Origin: a virus | Virus record (IMG/VR): IMGVR_UViG_3300042535_000049 | Location: 1 to 31,952 of that record | DNA: 31,952 nucleotides | Strand: one strand, 5' to 3' | Shown: one piece after another, positions 22,445 through 30,438 of the stretch | Numbering within the stretch: position 1 is the stretch's first letter | Layout: each line of letters opens with the position of its first letter | Notes under the pieces: generated by a model | Told to the model about the DNA's origin: nothing | The model's input: only the letters and a program-made list of their open reading frames with translations | Databases searched by the model: none | Program-made: the position numbers and the translations under genes

Positions 22445-23539
22445 ATGTTATTCGGAATTAATGGAAGTATCAGTGCCGATGCCGCGCGTCCGATCACGGT
22501 CACATCGACCACGCCTATCGCCATCGTCGGAACAACGGATGCGGGGACACTCGGTTTACAGTTTTTCGGGACAGTGGCACTAGCGATCACCGCTTTCGCA
22601 TCAGCGACAACGGGAACGATCAAAGAGGCGCTCAGTGCCATTGATGCTCAGGGGGTAACTTGCCCGATCATCATCAACGCTTTGACGGATACGGCAGTAG
22701 AAGCGGATGTGATCGCAGCGGTTACAGCACTCAACACTGCCTATGCTTATACCGGGTATCGCCCTGATCTGATTGTTTGCCCCGAATGGTCGGGAACGCT
22801 AACAGTCGGTACCGCTATGGACTCGGTAGCGACGAAACTATGGGGAACGGCGATCATCGATGTCACTGCAATGACCGAGACGGCCGCTCTTGCTTATGCC
22901 GGTAATTTCGGAAGCCGTTTCGTCCTTCTAGTCGGTCCCGATTCAATCACAGTCAATGGAACGGTGACAACACCTTCTGCCGCAGTTGCAGGTTTGATCG
23001 CGGCGATGGACGCATCCAATCCGTTCGGATGGGCGGAGTCTGCATCTAACCGTGTCGTCAAAGGGGTTAGCTCAACGGAGCGTATCACAGACTATGCGGA
23101 TGGTCAGGATTGTGAAGCTCGTCGCCTTCGTAATGCCGGAATCGCTTCTATCGTCCGTGATGTGGGCTGGCGATTATATGGGTTTGAGACAACCGATATC
23201 GATCCTATTTGGCAATCGCTTGAGCGTGTTCGAACATTCTACCGAATGCTCCGCGCAATGCAGACAGCAAGTAAATGGGCTCGTGATCGTCAAGCCGATG
23301 AGCTGCTTATGGTTAAAAAGTCGATCGAAGAGTTTATGCGTGAGCTGATCGGTAACGGTGTGGGTCTTGGCTTCGAAGTCTTTTTCGACAGTACGAAGAA
23401 CACAAAAGCGACCGTCACTGCCGGAAAGTTTTATCTAACGGTACGTTTCCAAAACATGCCAACCATTCGTGAGCTGAACATTGAACTCGTCTACACTGAC
23501 GATTACAGCGATGTATTGCTCACGATCATCAACGGGTAA
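22445..23539 (+). CDS. FI: Tail sheath protein (P2 FI-like)
   Basis: A 364-residue contractile sheath subunit. The N-terminal TTPIAIVGTTDAG strand, PIIINALTDT and YRPDLIVCPEWSG mark the middle domain. The conserved C-terminal sheath domain covers about 200-364 (RITDYADGQDCEARRLRNAGIASIV, WRLYGFETTDIDPIWQSLERVRTFYRML). It is a little shorter than P2 FI (396). AAGGAGGT at 22433-22440, six bases before ATG, is the strongest ribosome site in the tail block, as expected for an abundant protein. Confidence 0.92.
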   Translation: MLFGINGSISADAARPITVTSTTPIAIVGTTDAGTLGLQFFGTVALAITAFASATTGTIKEALSAIDAQGVTCPIIINALTDTAVEADVIAAVTALNTAYAYTGYRPDLIVCPEWSGTLTVGTAMDSVATKLWGTAIIDVTAMTETAALAYAGNFGSRFVLLVGPDSITVNGTVTTPSAAVAGLIAAMDASNPFGWAESASNRVVKGVSSTERITDYADGQDCEARRLRNAGIASIVRDVGWRLYGFETTDIDPIWQSLERVRTFYRMLRAMQTASKWARDRQADELLMVKKSIEEFMRELIGNGVGLGFEVFFDSTKNTKATVTAGKFYLTVRFQNMPTIRELNIELVYTDDYSDVLLTIING

Positions 23540-23551
23540 GGAGAGTAGATA

Positions 23552-24052
23552 ATGGCAACGAAAAATCGTCAAATTTGGAGAGACCAAAATATCTTGGTCA
23601 ATGGTATCGGGAACCTCGGAGTCAGTAAGTCGCTGAAAGTTCCTGAGATCGAGTTTTTAACAAGCGAGCGTGAGGGTGCGATAGCGGTAGAGGAAGTGAT
23701 TCCTCTGATCAAAGCGATGAGTGCCGAGATTGTACTCAATGAGTACAACACGGAAGTTTATTCTGCCGTTTCTAAACAGTTTAGCAACTCACCAACCTTT
23801 TTCTGTAAAGGGTCACTGGTTCAGGGTGATCAAAAGATCCCGGTACTCCATACGATCAAAGGTAAAGTTAAAAAACTCGGAAGCCCGATCCCTGATCGCG
23901 GTAAAGAGGTTGAGATGACGCTTGAGATTTCTGTGAGTGCGTTTAGCAAAGAGATCAACGGAGTTAAGGTGATCGACATCGATCTCGAAAATATGATTTG
24001 TATCATCGACGGTGTAGATCTATTCGCAGAGCTTCGCGCTCATATTCAGTAA
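23552..24052 (+). CDS. FII: Tail tube protein (P2 FII-like)
   Basis: A 166-residue tube subunit. Typical features are the start NRQIWRDQNILVNGIGNLGVSKSLKVPEIEF and the strand pair with KIPVLHTIKGKVKKLGSPIPDRGKEVEMTLEISVSAF, ending in DLENMICIIDGVDLFAELRAHIQ. It stacks inside the sheath to form the DNA channel. It lies 12 bp after the sheath with GGAGAG upstream. Length matches P2 FII (172). Confidence 0.92.
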   Translation: MATKNRQIWRDQNILVNGIGNLGVSKSLKVPEIEFLTSEREGAIAVEEVIPLIKAMSAEIVLNEYNTEVYSAVSKQFSNSPTFFCKGSLVQGDQKIPVLHTIKGKVKKLGSPIPDRGKEVEMTLEISVSAFSKEINGVKVIDIDLENMICIIDGVDLFAELRAHIQ

Positions 24053-24064
24053 AAAGGAAACAAC

Positions 24065-24307
24065 GTGAAAAAAGAAGAAATTGTACGAGCTAATGAAAAA
24101 GAGATTAAGTTGCATGATGGGAGGGTAGTAAAAATGCGTCGTCCAAAAGCACGTGATCTGATTGCTGCATCTGAAGCAAGTAACAATACGGCAAAGCAAG
24201 AAGCAATTCTAATCGCTAATCTTTGCATGATGACCTTCGATGACGTCGAAGATCTCGATGCAGATGATTTTATGAAATTATCAAAAGAGCGCAATGATTT
24301 TTTGTAA
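24065..24307 (+). CDS. E: Tail assembly chaperone gpE (unshifted product)
   Basis: An 80-residue P2 E-type tail assembly protein (KKEEIVRANEKEIKLHDGRVVKMRRPKARDLIAASEAS, then LIANLCMMTFDDVEDLDADDFMKL). It binds the tape measure protein during tube assembly. GTG 24065 has AAAGG 7 bases upstream. The stop TAA (24305-24307) follows immediately after a T TTT TTG slippery heptamer, and the open -1 frame beyond gives the longer partner described separately. The symbol is the P2 tail E, not the lambda capsid E. Confidence 0.85.
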   Translation: MKKEEIVRANEKEIKLHDGRVVKMRRPKARDLIAASEASNNTAKQEAILIANLCMMTFDDVEDLDADDFMKLSKERNDFL

Positions 24308-24453
24308 TCAGTCGTGAAGACTGTATCAGTGCTATGGCTATTGTGGGGCATTGGCTCCATTTTAGCTACAGCGACATGGTAGATATGGATTTAGAGCTTT
24401 TATTGTGTTTTATGGACGAAGCTAAAGAGATGGGAAGGGGACAGGATGGATAA
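24065..24453 (+). CDS. E+E': gpE-E' fusion by -1 programmed ribosomal frameshift
   Basis: At 24298-24304 the heptamer T TTT TTG lies in the zero frame as TTT TTG just before TAA. After a one-base slip, reading continues from GTA at 24304 for 49 codons to TAA at 24451-24453, giving a product of about 129 residues. The added part contains AMAIVGHWLHFSYSDMVDMDLELLLCFMDEA, matching E' extensions (hydrophobic-HW, then a D/L-rich helix). The region has no start-based gene of its own. The heptamer is the same as that used in P2. The extension overlaps the tape measure start by 8 bp. Confidence 0.8.
24298..24304 (+). promoter_or_regulatory. Slippery heptamer for -1 frameshift
   Basis: T TTT TTG read in the zero frame as GAT TTT TTG TAA. 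Both tRNAs can re-pair one base back on TTT TTT. The stop directly after the site should make ribosomes pause. A downstream stimulatory structure was not clearly identified; AGTCGTGAAGACT at 24310-24322 offers a short stem (AGTC/GACT). Confidence 0.8.
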
Positions 24454-26302
24454 AACGTTAACGCTTGGTATTTTGCTAACGGCAAGAGATCAGTTCAGCC
24501 CTGTATTATCATCATTTAAGAGTTCTCTGTCAAACATGACAAAAGGTACCAAAGAGTTCGGAATCGCCATGTCTGGAATCGGTACCGGGCTCAAGGGAGC
24601 ATCGCTTGCCACTCAAGGCAGTACTGAAACCATTATCAAATCTTTCGTTGATTTAGAAGATGCGCGGACACAGCTCGAAAACACTCTGATGAAGAGTGAT
24701 GGAAGCATCAGCCCGTTTTTTAAGTCAATCAACGATGAGGCTATGAAACTCGGTGATGCTCTTCCCGGAACGACTGCCGACTTCTATAAAATGGCATCTC
24801 AGCTCAAATCACTCGGAGTCGAAGAGAAAAGTATCGTAGGGGGTGCTCTCAAATCTGCCGCCTATCTCGGTGTTGTCCTAAAAATACCCTATGAAGAGGC
24901 GGCAACCGCAACGGCAAAGTTCAAAGAGGCTCTGGGTATCGCGGATGATGAACTTCTACCGTTTATCGATGACATCCAGCGTCTTTCTCACATGGGTGTC
25001 CAAGTCGGAGAGATGAGTTTTGCGTTTTCAAAAATCGGGGCAACGATGAAAGGGCTTGGAATGAGCGGATTAAAAGCCGCTCGCGATGTAGAGCCGTTGA
25101 TCGGAATGTTGATCAAAGCAGGATTTTCAGGAGAAACGGTCGGTACCAATCTCGGAAATGTTATCAAAGATGCGGTCTCATTTAAGGGCAATAAAAATCT
25201 CGATGCTATGGGTATCAAGTTAAATTTCAATGATGCCGGAGGAAATTTCAAGGGCACGGCAAATATGATGAGCGAGCTGGAGAAACTCAAAGCGATCAAA
25301 AGCGACTCTGCTCGGCTCGGTATCGTCGAATCGATATTCGGAAAAGGCGAAGCGTCCGGGATGGTCAATGTACTGATCAATAACGGAACTAAAGGGCTAG
25401 GAGCATTTAATAAAAAACTTGCCGAGCAGGCTGATCTTAATGCACGTGTCAAGAACTCATCGCAAACGCTTGGAAATATGTGGGAAGCATTAACCGGAAC
25501 GGCAACGAACTTTACTGCCCTCATCGGAGAGAGCTTGGCTCCGGAACTGAAAGGGATGACAGAATGGTTTAACGGTGCTACCTCGTCATTATCATCGTTT
25601 GCCAAAGAACATCCGGGGGTTACGAAATTTGTAGGAGTAGCCATCGTAGGGTTTACGGTAGTCACCGGAGTACTCGGAACGCTTGGGATTGCGGTTGGAG
25701 CAGTAACAATGGCGTTGGGAGCATTGGGGATCACATCTATGGTAACTTTTGGATGGATTATTGGCGGTGTAGCGCTGATCGCTGGAGCTGCTTATTTGAT
25801 CATGTCGACATGGACTCCGCTTAAAAGCTTTTTTGCTGGAGTATGGAATGGTATATCTACGGGTGTGTCTGTCGCTTGGGGAGTAGTCAAAGCTATTTTC
25901 GGGTGGACTCCTCTCGGTCTTATTATCAATAATTGGACTCCGATCGTAGGTACCTTTAAATCCATTATCGGGATGATCATCAAACCTTTTGCAGATTTCT
26001 TTAACTGGGTGGAGTCAAAACTAAACTTCGTCTCCAGCAATCTGCAAGGTATAGGGTCATTTTTTGGAGTCGGTGGTTCTGCTCCTACTCCGGCACGTGT
26101 TGCCGTGCGTAATCCGCGTGTCGCTGAAGCAAGAGCGATACCTACTCGCGGCGGAACCAATAATACAGTAGCCGTAACGATCAATAACCCTAACTTCACT
26201 TCAAAAGAGCACGCTGCACAAACTCAAAAGCAGATCGATGAGCAGGTTCGACGTGCAATGAATAAACAGGCGAATGATAAAAAAGATCGGAGCTATTCAT
26301 GA
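24446..26302 (+). CDS. T: Tail tape measure protein (P2 gpT-like)
   Basis: A 618-residue tape measure. The N-terminal region (LTLGILLTARDQFSPVLSSFKSSLSNMTKG) is coiled. The centre contains the phage minor tail domain (SLGVEEKSIVGGALKSAAYLGV, GMSGLKAARDVEPLIGMLIKAGFSGETVGTNLGNVI). Two or three hydrophobic helices follow at about 395-455, and WTPL/WTPI repeats lie at 455-500. Its length sets tail length, and the hydrophobic part may help DNA cross the inner membrane. AAGGGG precedes ATG 24446, which overlaps the E' end. Confidence 0.92.
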   Translation: MDKTLTLGILLTARDQFSPVLSSFKSSLSNMTKGTKEFGIAMSGIGTGLKGASLATQGSTETIIKSFVDLEDARTQLENTLMKSDGSISPFFKSINDEAMKLGDALPGTTADFYKMASQLKSLGVEEKSIVGGALKSAAYLGVVLKIPYEEAATATAKFKEALGIADDELLPFIDDIQRLSHMGVQVGEMSFAFSKIGATMKGLGMSGLKAARDVEPLIGMLIKAGFSGETVGTNLGNVIKDAVSFKGNKNLDAMGIKLNFNDAGGNFKGTANMMSELEKLKAIKSDSARLGIVESIFGKGEASGMVNVLINNGTKGLGAFNKKLAEQADLNARVKNSSQTLGNMWEALTGTATNFTALIGESLAPELKGMTEWFNGATSSLSSFAKEHPGVTKFVGVAIVGFTVVTGVLGTLGIAVGAVTMALGALGITSMVTFGWIIGGVALIAGAAYLIMSTWTPLKSFFAGVWNGISTGVSVAWGVVKAIFGWTPLGLIINNWTPIVGTFKSIIGMIIKPFADFFNWVESKLNFVSSNLQGIGSFFGVGGSAPTPARVAVRNPRVAEARAIPTRGGTNNTVAVTINNPNFTSKEHAAQTQKQIDEQVRRAMNKQANDKKDRSYS

Positions 26303-26673
26303 TGGCAATGATCGGCGATTTCGCTTTTAATCTCAATGACAAATACTTCGACCGTATGAATCGAACCATGACCTATAGCTTTGCTGACATTCCAAAAGCT
26401 CAGGACTATGAAAGCTCTCAAAGCGTCGGTAAAGATGTCGAAGAGATCAGTATCAGCGGAAACCTAATCACACTCAAAAGCGGTCTGAAACCTCTCGCCG
26501 CTCTCGAAGCGATAGCCGATAAGAAACAAGCCGTACCTTTTATTATGGGGTATGGTGATGTACTCGGAGATTTCAAGATAACCAAGATCAGCGAAGATCG
26601 AACCGTATTCCTTGATGACGGAAAATCGGTAAAAATTGGTTTCGATATCGATCTAAAAAGAGTCAGATCATGA
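26299..26673 (+). CDS. U: Tail protein U (P2 gpU-like)
   Basis: A 124-residue P2 U-type tail completion protein with the family pattern MIGDFAFNLND...YDF-like SFADIPKAQDYESSQSVGKDVEEISISGNLITLKSGLKPL and LGDFKITKISEDRTVFLDDGKSVKIGFDIDL. Three near-adjacent ATG codons (26299, 26302, 26308) are possible starts; 26308 corresponds to the usual family N-terminus. ATGA overlaps join it to tape measure and X. It terminates the tube or sits at the baseplate hub. Confidence 0.9.
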   Translation: MMAMIGDFAFNLNDKYFDRMNRTMTYSFADIPKAQDYESSQSVGKDVEEISISGNLITLKSGLKPLAALEAIADKKQAVPFIMGYGDVLGDFKITKISEDRTVFLDDGKSVKIGFDIDLKRVRS

Positions 26674-26870
26674 AACATACCATAGCGACTAAAGGCGACC
26701 GACTCGACGTGATCATCTATCAGCATTACGGAACACTCGATGTCATGAATGAGGTGATGATGAACAATTCGCATCTCATGAGTACTCCGATCCTCCAAAG
26801 TGGTGACAAAGTGTATCTGCCTGATATCGCCGAACCTGAACAATCAGAGACGGGAGTTAGCCTATGGTAA
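26670..26870 (+). CDS. X: Tail protein X (P2 gpX-like, LysM-type)
   Basis: A 66-residue P2 X protein with a single LysM-like fold: HTIATKGDRLDVIIYQHYGTLDVMNEVMMNNSHLM, then LQSGDKVYLPDI. The GDRLD...YG...N...L...GxxVxLP pattern is characteristic. It may bind peptidoglycan or attach the hub. It lies between U and D in the same order as P2 and overlaps both. Confidence 0.92.
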   Translation: MKHTIATKGDRLDVIIYQHYGTLDVMNEVMMNNSHLMSTPILQSGDKVYLPDIAEPEQSETGVSLW

Positions 26871-27808
26871 AGTTTCCGGATTTTAAGATCACCGTTAATG
26901 GCAAAGATGTGACCGAGAGCCTACGCCCTTATCTGATCAGCATCGAATATACGGATGACATCGACGATACCGCCGACGGGCTTACTCTTAAGTTCCAAGG
27001 TGAATCCTTTACGCCTCCGTCATTCAAGGACAAGCTAAAGGTATGGCTCGGATACAAAGGTGATCTTTGGTATATCGGCTCATTTAGCGTCCTCAAGCCT
27101 CGTCTCGAATATGAGACGATGCATATTGAAGTTACAGCAACTCCGGTGAACTTCGGAAGCGGAATCAAAGAGAAGCGTACCGAGTCGTTTGACAATGTAA
27201 CTCTCGATCAGATCCTCCATAAAATCGCTACACGCCACGGGCTGAAAGTCAAAAACAGTTTTCCAAAACACTCCTACACCCATAAGAGCCATACGAATAC
27301 GAGTGATTTAGAGTTTATGCGCCGCCTCGCCAAAGAGCTGGGGGCTACGTTCGCGATCAAGAACGATACGATCCTATTCCGACCGAAAAACGGAGGAGAT
27401 CAAAATAGCGAGCTTCCCATCATTCAGATCGATGCTAAAAAAACAAAAGGGCTCTCGATAGAGATCCTCGATAAAACCTCTTACGGATCCGCCAAAGCTT
27501 CATGGCATAGCACTAAAGACAATAAGACGAAAAGCGTCACGGTCGGAAGTGGTAAGCCCGTCCTGCAAGTAAAAGGCTCATTCAAGGGTGAGAGTGACGC
27601 TCGAACAAAAGCTAAATCCAAATTGGAAGCTGCCAATCGCGGAACGGGTCGAGGCGACTTTGAATATGAGGGGATCAACGTGATCGCCGGAGCGAAGATG
27701 AAACTATCCAACATTCCACCGGGATGGCCGTCATCGTTTGGGATCAAACAGGTGCGTCATTCATGGAGTGAAACTGGATACACGGTAAACGTGGAACTTG
27801 AAAACTAA
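26864..27808 (+). CDS. D: Baseplate hub protein (P2 gpD-like)
   Basis: A 314-residue P2 D-type hub (T4 gp27-like). Hallmarks are FKITVNGKDVTESLRPYLISIEYTDDIDDTADGLTLKF, KVWLGYKGDLWYIGSFSVLKP and the gpD core TLDQILHKIATRHGLKVK, HTNTSDLEFMRRLAKELGATFAIKND, with LRxxNRG-like KLEAANRGTGRGDFEYEG at the end. It forms the trimer holding the V spike. It ends the tail operon; the lysis cassette starts 12 bp later on the same strand. Confidence 0.92.
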   Translation: MVKFPDFKITVNGKDVTESLRPYLISIEYTDDIDDTADGLTLKFQGESFTPPSFKDKLKVWLGYKGDLWYIGSFSVLKPRLEYETMHIEVTATPVNFGSGIKEKRTESFDNVTLDQILHKIATRHGLKVKNSFPKHSYTHKSHTNTSDLEFMRRLAKELGATFAIKNDTILFRPKNGGDQNSELPIIQIDAKKTKGLSIEILDKTSYGSAKASWHSTKDNKTKSVTVGSGKPVLQVKGSFKGESDARTKAKSKLEAANRGTGRGDFEYEGINVIAGAKMKLSNIPPGWPSSFGIKQVRHSWSETGYTVNVELEN

Positions 27809-27819
27809 GGAGAAAAAAA

Positions 27820-28095
27820 GTGAGAAAAGAGACGTTACGGTTATTGTTTGACCTACTGCTTATTGCGGTTGGTATGTGGTTTTTTATTGAGGGTGCTTAT
27901 CGGTTTGCTCCGAATCCTTTACAGTTGATTGCCGTTAAGGTGATTTTGGTGTCGGGTGCTCTTGCACATGCGCATATTGCAGGTAAGGCTATCTTCAAAT
28001 CGGTCAATTGGAATTCATCCAACTGGACTCCGGCTCATGTTGCACGATTGGTTTTATATGCGATTGTTCCTATTTCTTACGCTTTTGGCGGTTGA
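27820..28095 (+). CDS. Candidate holin
   Basis: A 91-residue membrane protein with three hydrophobic segments at about 8-25 (LLFDLLLIAVGMWFFIEG), 34-53 (PLQLIAVKVILVSGALAHAH) and 73-90 (ARLVLYAIVPISYAFGG). GTG 27820 has AAGGAG 8 bases upstream. Small size, TM content, and position directly before a lysin and spanin pair support a holin. It would permeabilise the inner membrane at the end of infection. No family-specific motif was seen. It overlaps the lysin by 38 bp. Confidence 0.75.
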   Translation: MRKETLRLLFDLLLIAVGMWFFIEGAYRFAPNPLQLIAVKVILVSGALAHAHIAGKAIFKSVNWNSSNWTPAHVARLVLYAIVPISYAFGG

Positions 28096-28642
28096 GCTGT
28101 GTGCCGGGGGTTCGATCTCCCGGTGCCAGTCTTATGTTCAGGATGTTCGACGTGCGCACTGGACGCAGTTTGGAGTTGACTTTCCATACCAATACGGTGT
28201 AGGTCAGCTCGTTCAAGAGTCAGGATGTCGAAATGTAATAAGTCTCGATGGTGTAGGGTCGGAGGGTCTGCCTCAGATCACGTACCGTCTTTGGCAAAAA
28301 TCTCTCAAAGCTAAAGGGGTAGAGAGCATCAAGGCGATCCCTGATCAGCTCAAAGCTCAAGCGATTATTATGAAGTCGGTCTATCAGCCTAAGTATGGTC
28401 TATGGGCGACGTATCAGGTGTATAACGGCGGCGGATTGGTTCTTAAAGAGATCAACCGTGCCGGAGGAGAGAATTGGGAAAAAGCGAAAGCACAATGCCG
28501 TCGCGGCCAGAGTTGCTTTACATGGAAAGGTCAACGGTCATGTCGCTCGAATTGCGACATCAATTACGAGTACTCGGTGCTCGTCTATAAATACGGAGAG
28601 AAATATGCGTCTGTCAGAAGTAAGCAGTACCGTTATTGGTAA
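28058..28642 (+). CDS. Secreted lysozyme/transglycosylase-like endolysin
   Basis: A 194-residue protein starting with a hydrophobic stretch (LFLFLTLLAVELCAGG) that could be a cleaved signal or a SAR anchor. The enzymatic part fits the lytic transglycosylase fold: a candidate catalytic E54 in GQLVQESGCRN, then SEGLPQITYRLW, and a YQVYNGGGLVLKEINRAG segment. Seven or so cysteines in the mature part suggest disulfides formed in the periplasm. ATG 28058 is favoured because longer readings spoil the signal sequence. It probably cleaves peptidoglycan glycan strands. It overlaps the holin and the i-spanin. Confidence 0.8.
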   Translation: MRLFLFLTLLAVELCAGGSISRCQSYVQDVRRAHWTQFGVDFPYQYGVGQLVQESGCRNVISLDGVGSEGLPQITYRLWQKSLKAKGVESIKAIPDQLKAQAIIMKSVYQPKYGLWATYQVYNGGGLVLKEINRAGGENWEKAKAQCRRGQSCFTWKGQRSCRSNCDINYEYSVLVYKYGEKYASVRSKQYRYW

Positions 28643-28979
28643 GGTACTGATCGGGGTTATTATAGGTTTAATCGGGGTGATCATCGCTCTTGGATTTTAT
28701 AATTTAAGCGTCTCCGGAGAGCGCAACGTTCTCGAACAAACCGTTAAGACTAAAGATGCTGAAATTGCCGGCAAAGTCAAAGATGTTGCTTTTATGAAAG
28801 CTTGGATGGCACGAGATAAGTTGGACGCTATCGCTAAAGATGCAGAGTTTAATCGAACTATGGCAGCAAAGCCGAAGTACATCACATCGATCAAGTATGT
28901 ACCAACCGGAGATAAGTGTACTGATCTGAATGCTATCGCAGAGGAAGCGCGTAAAAATGCTGAGGGAGGTCAATTATGA
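28605..28979 (+). CDS. Inner-membrane spanin candidate (Rz-like)
   Basis: A 124-residue type II membrane protein: one helix at about 13-33 (KVLIGVIIGLIGVIIALGFY), then a coiled periplasmic part (NVLEQTVKTKDAEIAGKVKD and onward) and a polar C-terminus. GGAGAG lies before ATG 28605, which overlaps the lysin end by 38 bp. A lipoprotein gene overlaps its stop. This is the two-component spanin layout; the pair fuses inner and outer membranes at lysis. A longer in-frame reading to 28395 is a shadow of the lysin. Confidence 0.8.
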   Translation: MRLSEVSSTVIGKVLIGVIIGLIGVIIALGFYNLSVSGERNVLEQTVKTKDAEIAGKVKDVAFMKAWMARDKLDAIAKDAEFNRTMAAKPKYITSIKYVPTGDKCTDLNAIAEEARKNAEGGQL

Positions 28980-29218
28980 AAGCATTGTATTTGATGGTTT
29001 TAACTGCCGTTTTGATCTTCTCCGGGTGCGCTACGAAACAAGCCCCATGTGATCCGATAACGATCACGAAAAAATGTGAAACGAAAAAACCAAAATGCGA
29101 AGATCCAACTCCTGAAAGCGGAGATATCGTTCAGTGGACTAAAGCACGTTTGGAAAACTACCCGAAGTTACAGAGTTGTCTTTATGATTTTGAAGCGGCT
29201 TTAGATAGATGTTTATAG
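28976..29218 (+). CDS. Outer-membrane lipoprotein spanin candidate (Rz1-like)
   Basis: An 80-residue lipoprotein precursor with a hydrophobic signal and lipobox LIFSGC (Cys18). The mature part is short, Pro/Lys/Cys-rich (KCETKKPKCEDPTPESG) and ends in a helix with two more cysteines, fitting an o-spanin. It starts inside the last codons of the i-spanin gene, a common separate-but-overlapping arrangement. It ends the rightward lysis cassette. Confidence 0.82.
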   Translation: MKALYLMVLTAVLIFSGCATKQAPCDPITITKKCETKKPKCEDPTPESGDIVQWTKARLENYPKLQSCLYDFEAALDRCL

Positions 29219-29234
29219 AAAACAAATAGTTCCG

Positions 29235-29249
29235 CCCGATTAAATCGGG
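29235..29249. terminator. Convergent terminator-like hairpin
   Basis: CCCGATT-A-AATCGGG lies between the rightward lysis cassette and the leftward small secreted-protein gene. The stem is stable and G/C at its base, with extra G residues following. T-rich sequence occurs only a few bases further on each side (TATTTGTTTT on the minus strand), so it is a plausible but not classic bidirectional terminator. Confidence 0.5.
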
Positions 29250-29261
29250 GGGTATATGCTA

Positions 29262-29510
29262 TTAATTTGATACTTTCTTGTTTAGCATTTTATCAGTGGC
29301 ATCAAAACCTTTTTTGCATGCTTCAGCTTCTGCACCTTGGTATTGTTTGTCGCAATCACTTTTAGGTTGTTGACCAAGACTACGCATAGCTGAGCCTGCT
29401 GCACTGGCTATTGATTCATGAATTGATTGTTCCTGAGTTTTTGTTTCATTTGCATTTGCTGCTAATGAAATAAAAATGATCAACACTGCTTGGATAAGTT
29501 TTAAATTCAT
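29262..29510 (-). CDS. Small secreted protein (accessory/moron candidate)
   Basis: An 82-residue protein with a clear signal peptide (NLKLIQAVLIIFISLAANA, probable cut after ANA). The mature part is polar, Gln/Ala/Lys-rich, with two cysteines (SDCDKQY and AEACKKG) likely forming a disulfide. AAGGAG lies about 10 bases before its ATG. It is transcribed against the lysis genes, is AT-richer than they are, and has its own AT-rich upstream region, all features of a lysogenic-conversion gene. Family unknown. Confidence 0.65.
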   Translation of the reverse strand: MNLKLIQAVLIIFISLAANANETKTQEQSIHESIASAAGSAMRSLGQQPKSDCDKQYQGAEAEACKKGFDATDKMLNKKVSN

Positions 29511-29588
29511 ATTTTATGAATCTCCTTTTTTTGAAAAGTATTATATATAAATATTGGACTACAGCCAACCTCTGACAGAAAGCTGCAG

Positions 29589-29642
29589 TACCGGCATTAT
29601 GCTCGGTATCTTAATTTTGCCGTGGAAATATGACACGGTGTC
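29589..29642. promoter_or_regulatory. Two palindromes upstream of the methylase gene
   Basis: TACCGGCA-TTA-TGC-T-CGGTA (29589-29608) and GACAC-G-GTGTC (29632-29642) lie in the 140-bp gap between the divergent secreted-protein and methylase genes. The second abuts the AGGAAA ribosome site of the methylase, so a protein bound there would block its expression. The first is followed by TCTTAATTTT and could act as a terminator or operator. AT-rich promoter-like sequence lies at 29535-29560. Confidence 0.4.
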
Positions 29643-29652
29643 AGGAAATTAT

Positions 29653-30438
29653 ATGCAGCATCTCAAAGCCCCACTAAAAGCCCCGTTTGCGTGGATAGGT
29701 GGCAAATCAAAACTCGCAGACGATATTGTGGCCATGTTCCCGGATCATCGTCTCTATGTCGAAGTGTTCGGCGGTGCTCTTAACGTTCTCTACCGAAAGC
29801 CCTGTACTACCAAACAAGCCGAAGTCGTCAATGATATCAACGGTGAGCTAATCAATCTCCACCGCGCTATTCGTACTAACCCGCAGTCTCTATCGATGTA
29901 CCTCAGTACTCTGCTTATCAGCCGGGAACTATTCGCCGATATTAGATCCGGACGCATGAAGCCTAGGAATAACATCGAGCGAGCGGCACAGTATTATTAT
30001 CTACTCTCTCAGAGCTTCGGAGCAAAAGGGACTACGTTCGCCATGAACGCTAAGAGTGGCCGTCGACCGAAAGATATCTACAAAGACTTCGGCCAGTGGT
30101 CTAACCGGCTGAAGTTTGTTACGATCGAGAACATGAGCTTCGATAAGCTGATCGCTACCTATGACAAAGAGGATGCGTTCTTTTACTGTGATCCTCCATA
30201 CGTGTCGACCGAGAAGTACTATCAGCATACGGGCGGGTTTGGAGAGGTAGAGCATCGTAAACTTGCAGAGCTGCTTCACGGCATCAAGGGTAAGTTTCTA
30301 TTGAGCTATAACGATTGTGAACTGGTCAGAGAGCTATATGCAGATATGAAGATCACGTCCACAAAGGAGATCAACTATACCCTTCGAGGAGCGGGAAGTA
30401 AGAAGACAGTGCGGGAGGTGTTTATTACGAACTATTAG
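29653..30438 (+). CDS. DNA adenine methylase (Dam/D12 class)
   Basis: A 261-residue N6-adenine methyltransferase of the D12 class. The SAM-binding motif is FAWIGGKSKLADDI (12-25), followed by YVEVFGGALNVL (35-46) and NDINGELINL (60-69); the catalytic motif is DPPY at 180-183. ATG 29653 is preferred, with AGGAAA upstream; the longer reading to 29554 crosses both palindromes. It may methylate phage DNA to evade host restriction, analogous in position but not chemistry to Mu mom, or control phage genes. It overlaps the next gene tail to tail by 4 bp. Confidence 0.9.
   Translation: MQHLKAPLKAPFAWIGGKSKLADDIVAMFPDHRLYVEVFGGALNVLYRKPCTTKQAEVVNDINGELINLHRAIRTNPQSLSMYLSTLLISRELFADIRSGRMKPRNNIERAAQYYYLLSQSFGAKGTTFAMNAKSGRRPKDIYKDFGQWSNRLKFVTIENMSFDKLIATYDKEDAFFYCDPPYVSTEKYYQHTGGFGEVEHRKLAELLHGIKGKFLLSYNDCELVRELYADMKITSTKEINYTLRGAGSKKTVREVFITNY

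Noticed and set aside
24988-25734. 248-codon minus-strand open frame within the tape measure gene
   Set aside because: Low-complexity Ser/Pro/Leu composition typical of an antisense shadow, with no start signal.
28100-28127. tRNA T-arm-like sequence with GGTTCGATC flanked by a CCGGG/CCCGG stem and ending in GCCA
   Set aside because: It lies inside the lysin coding region, there are too few bases for an acceptor stem, and no D-arm or anticodon arm is found upstream. Probably chance.
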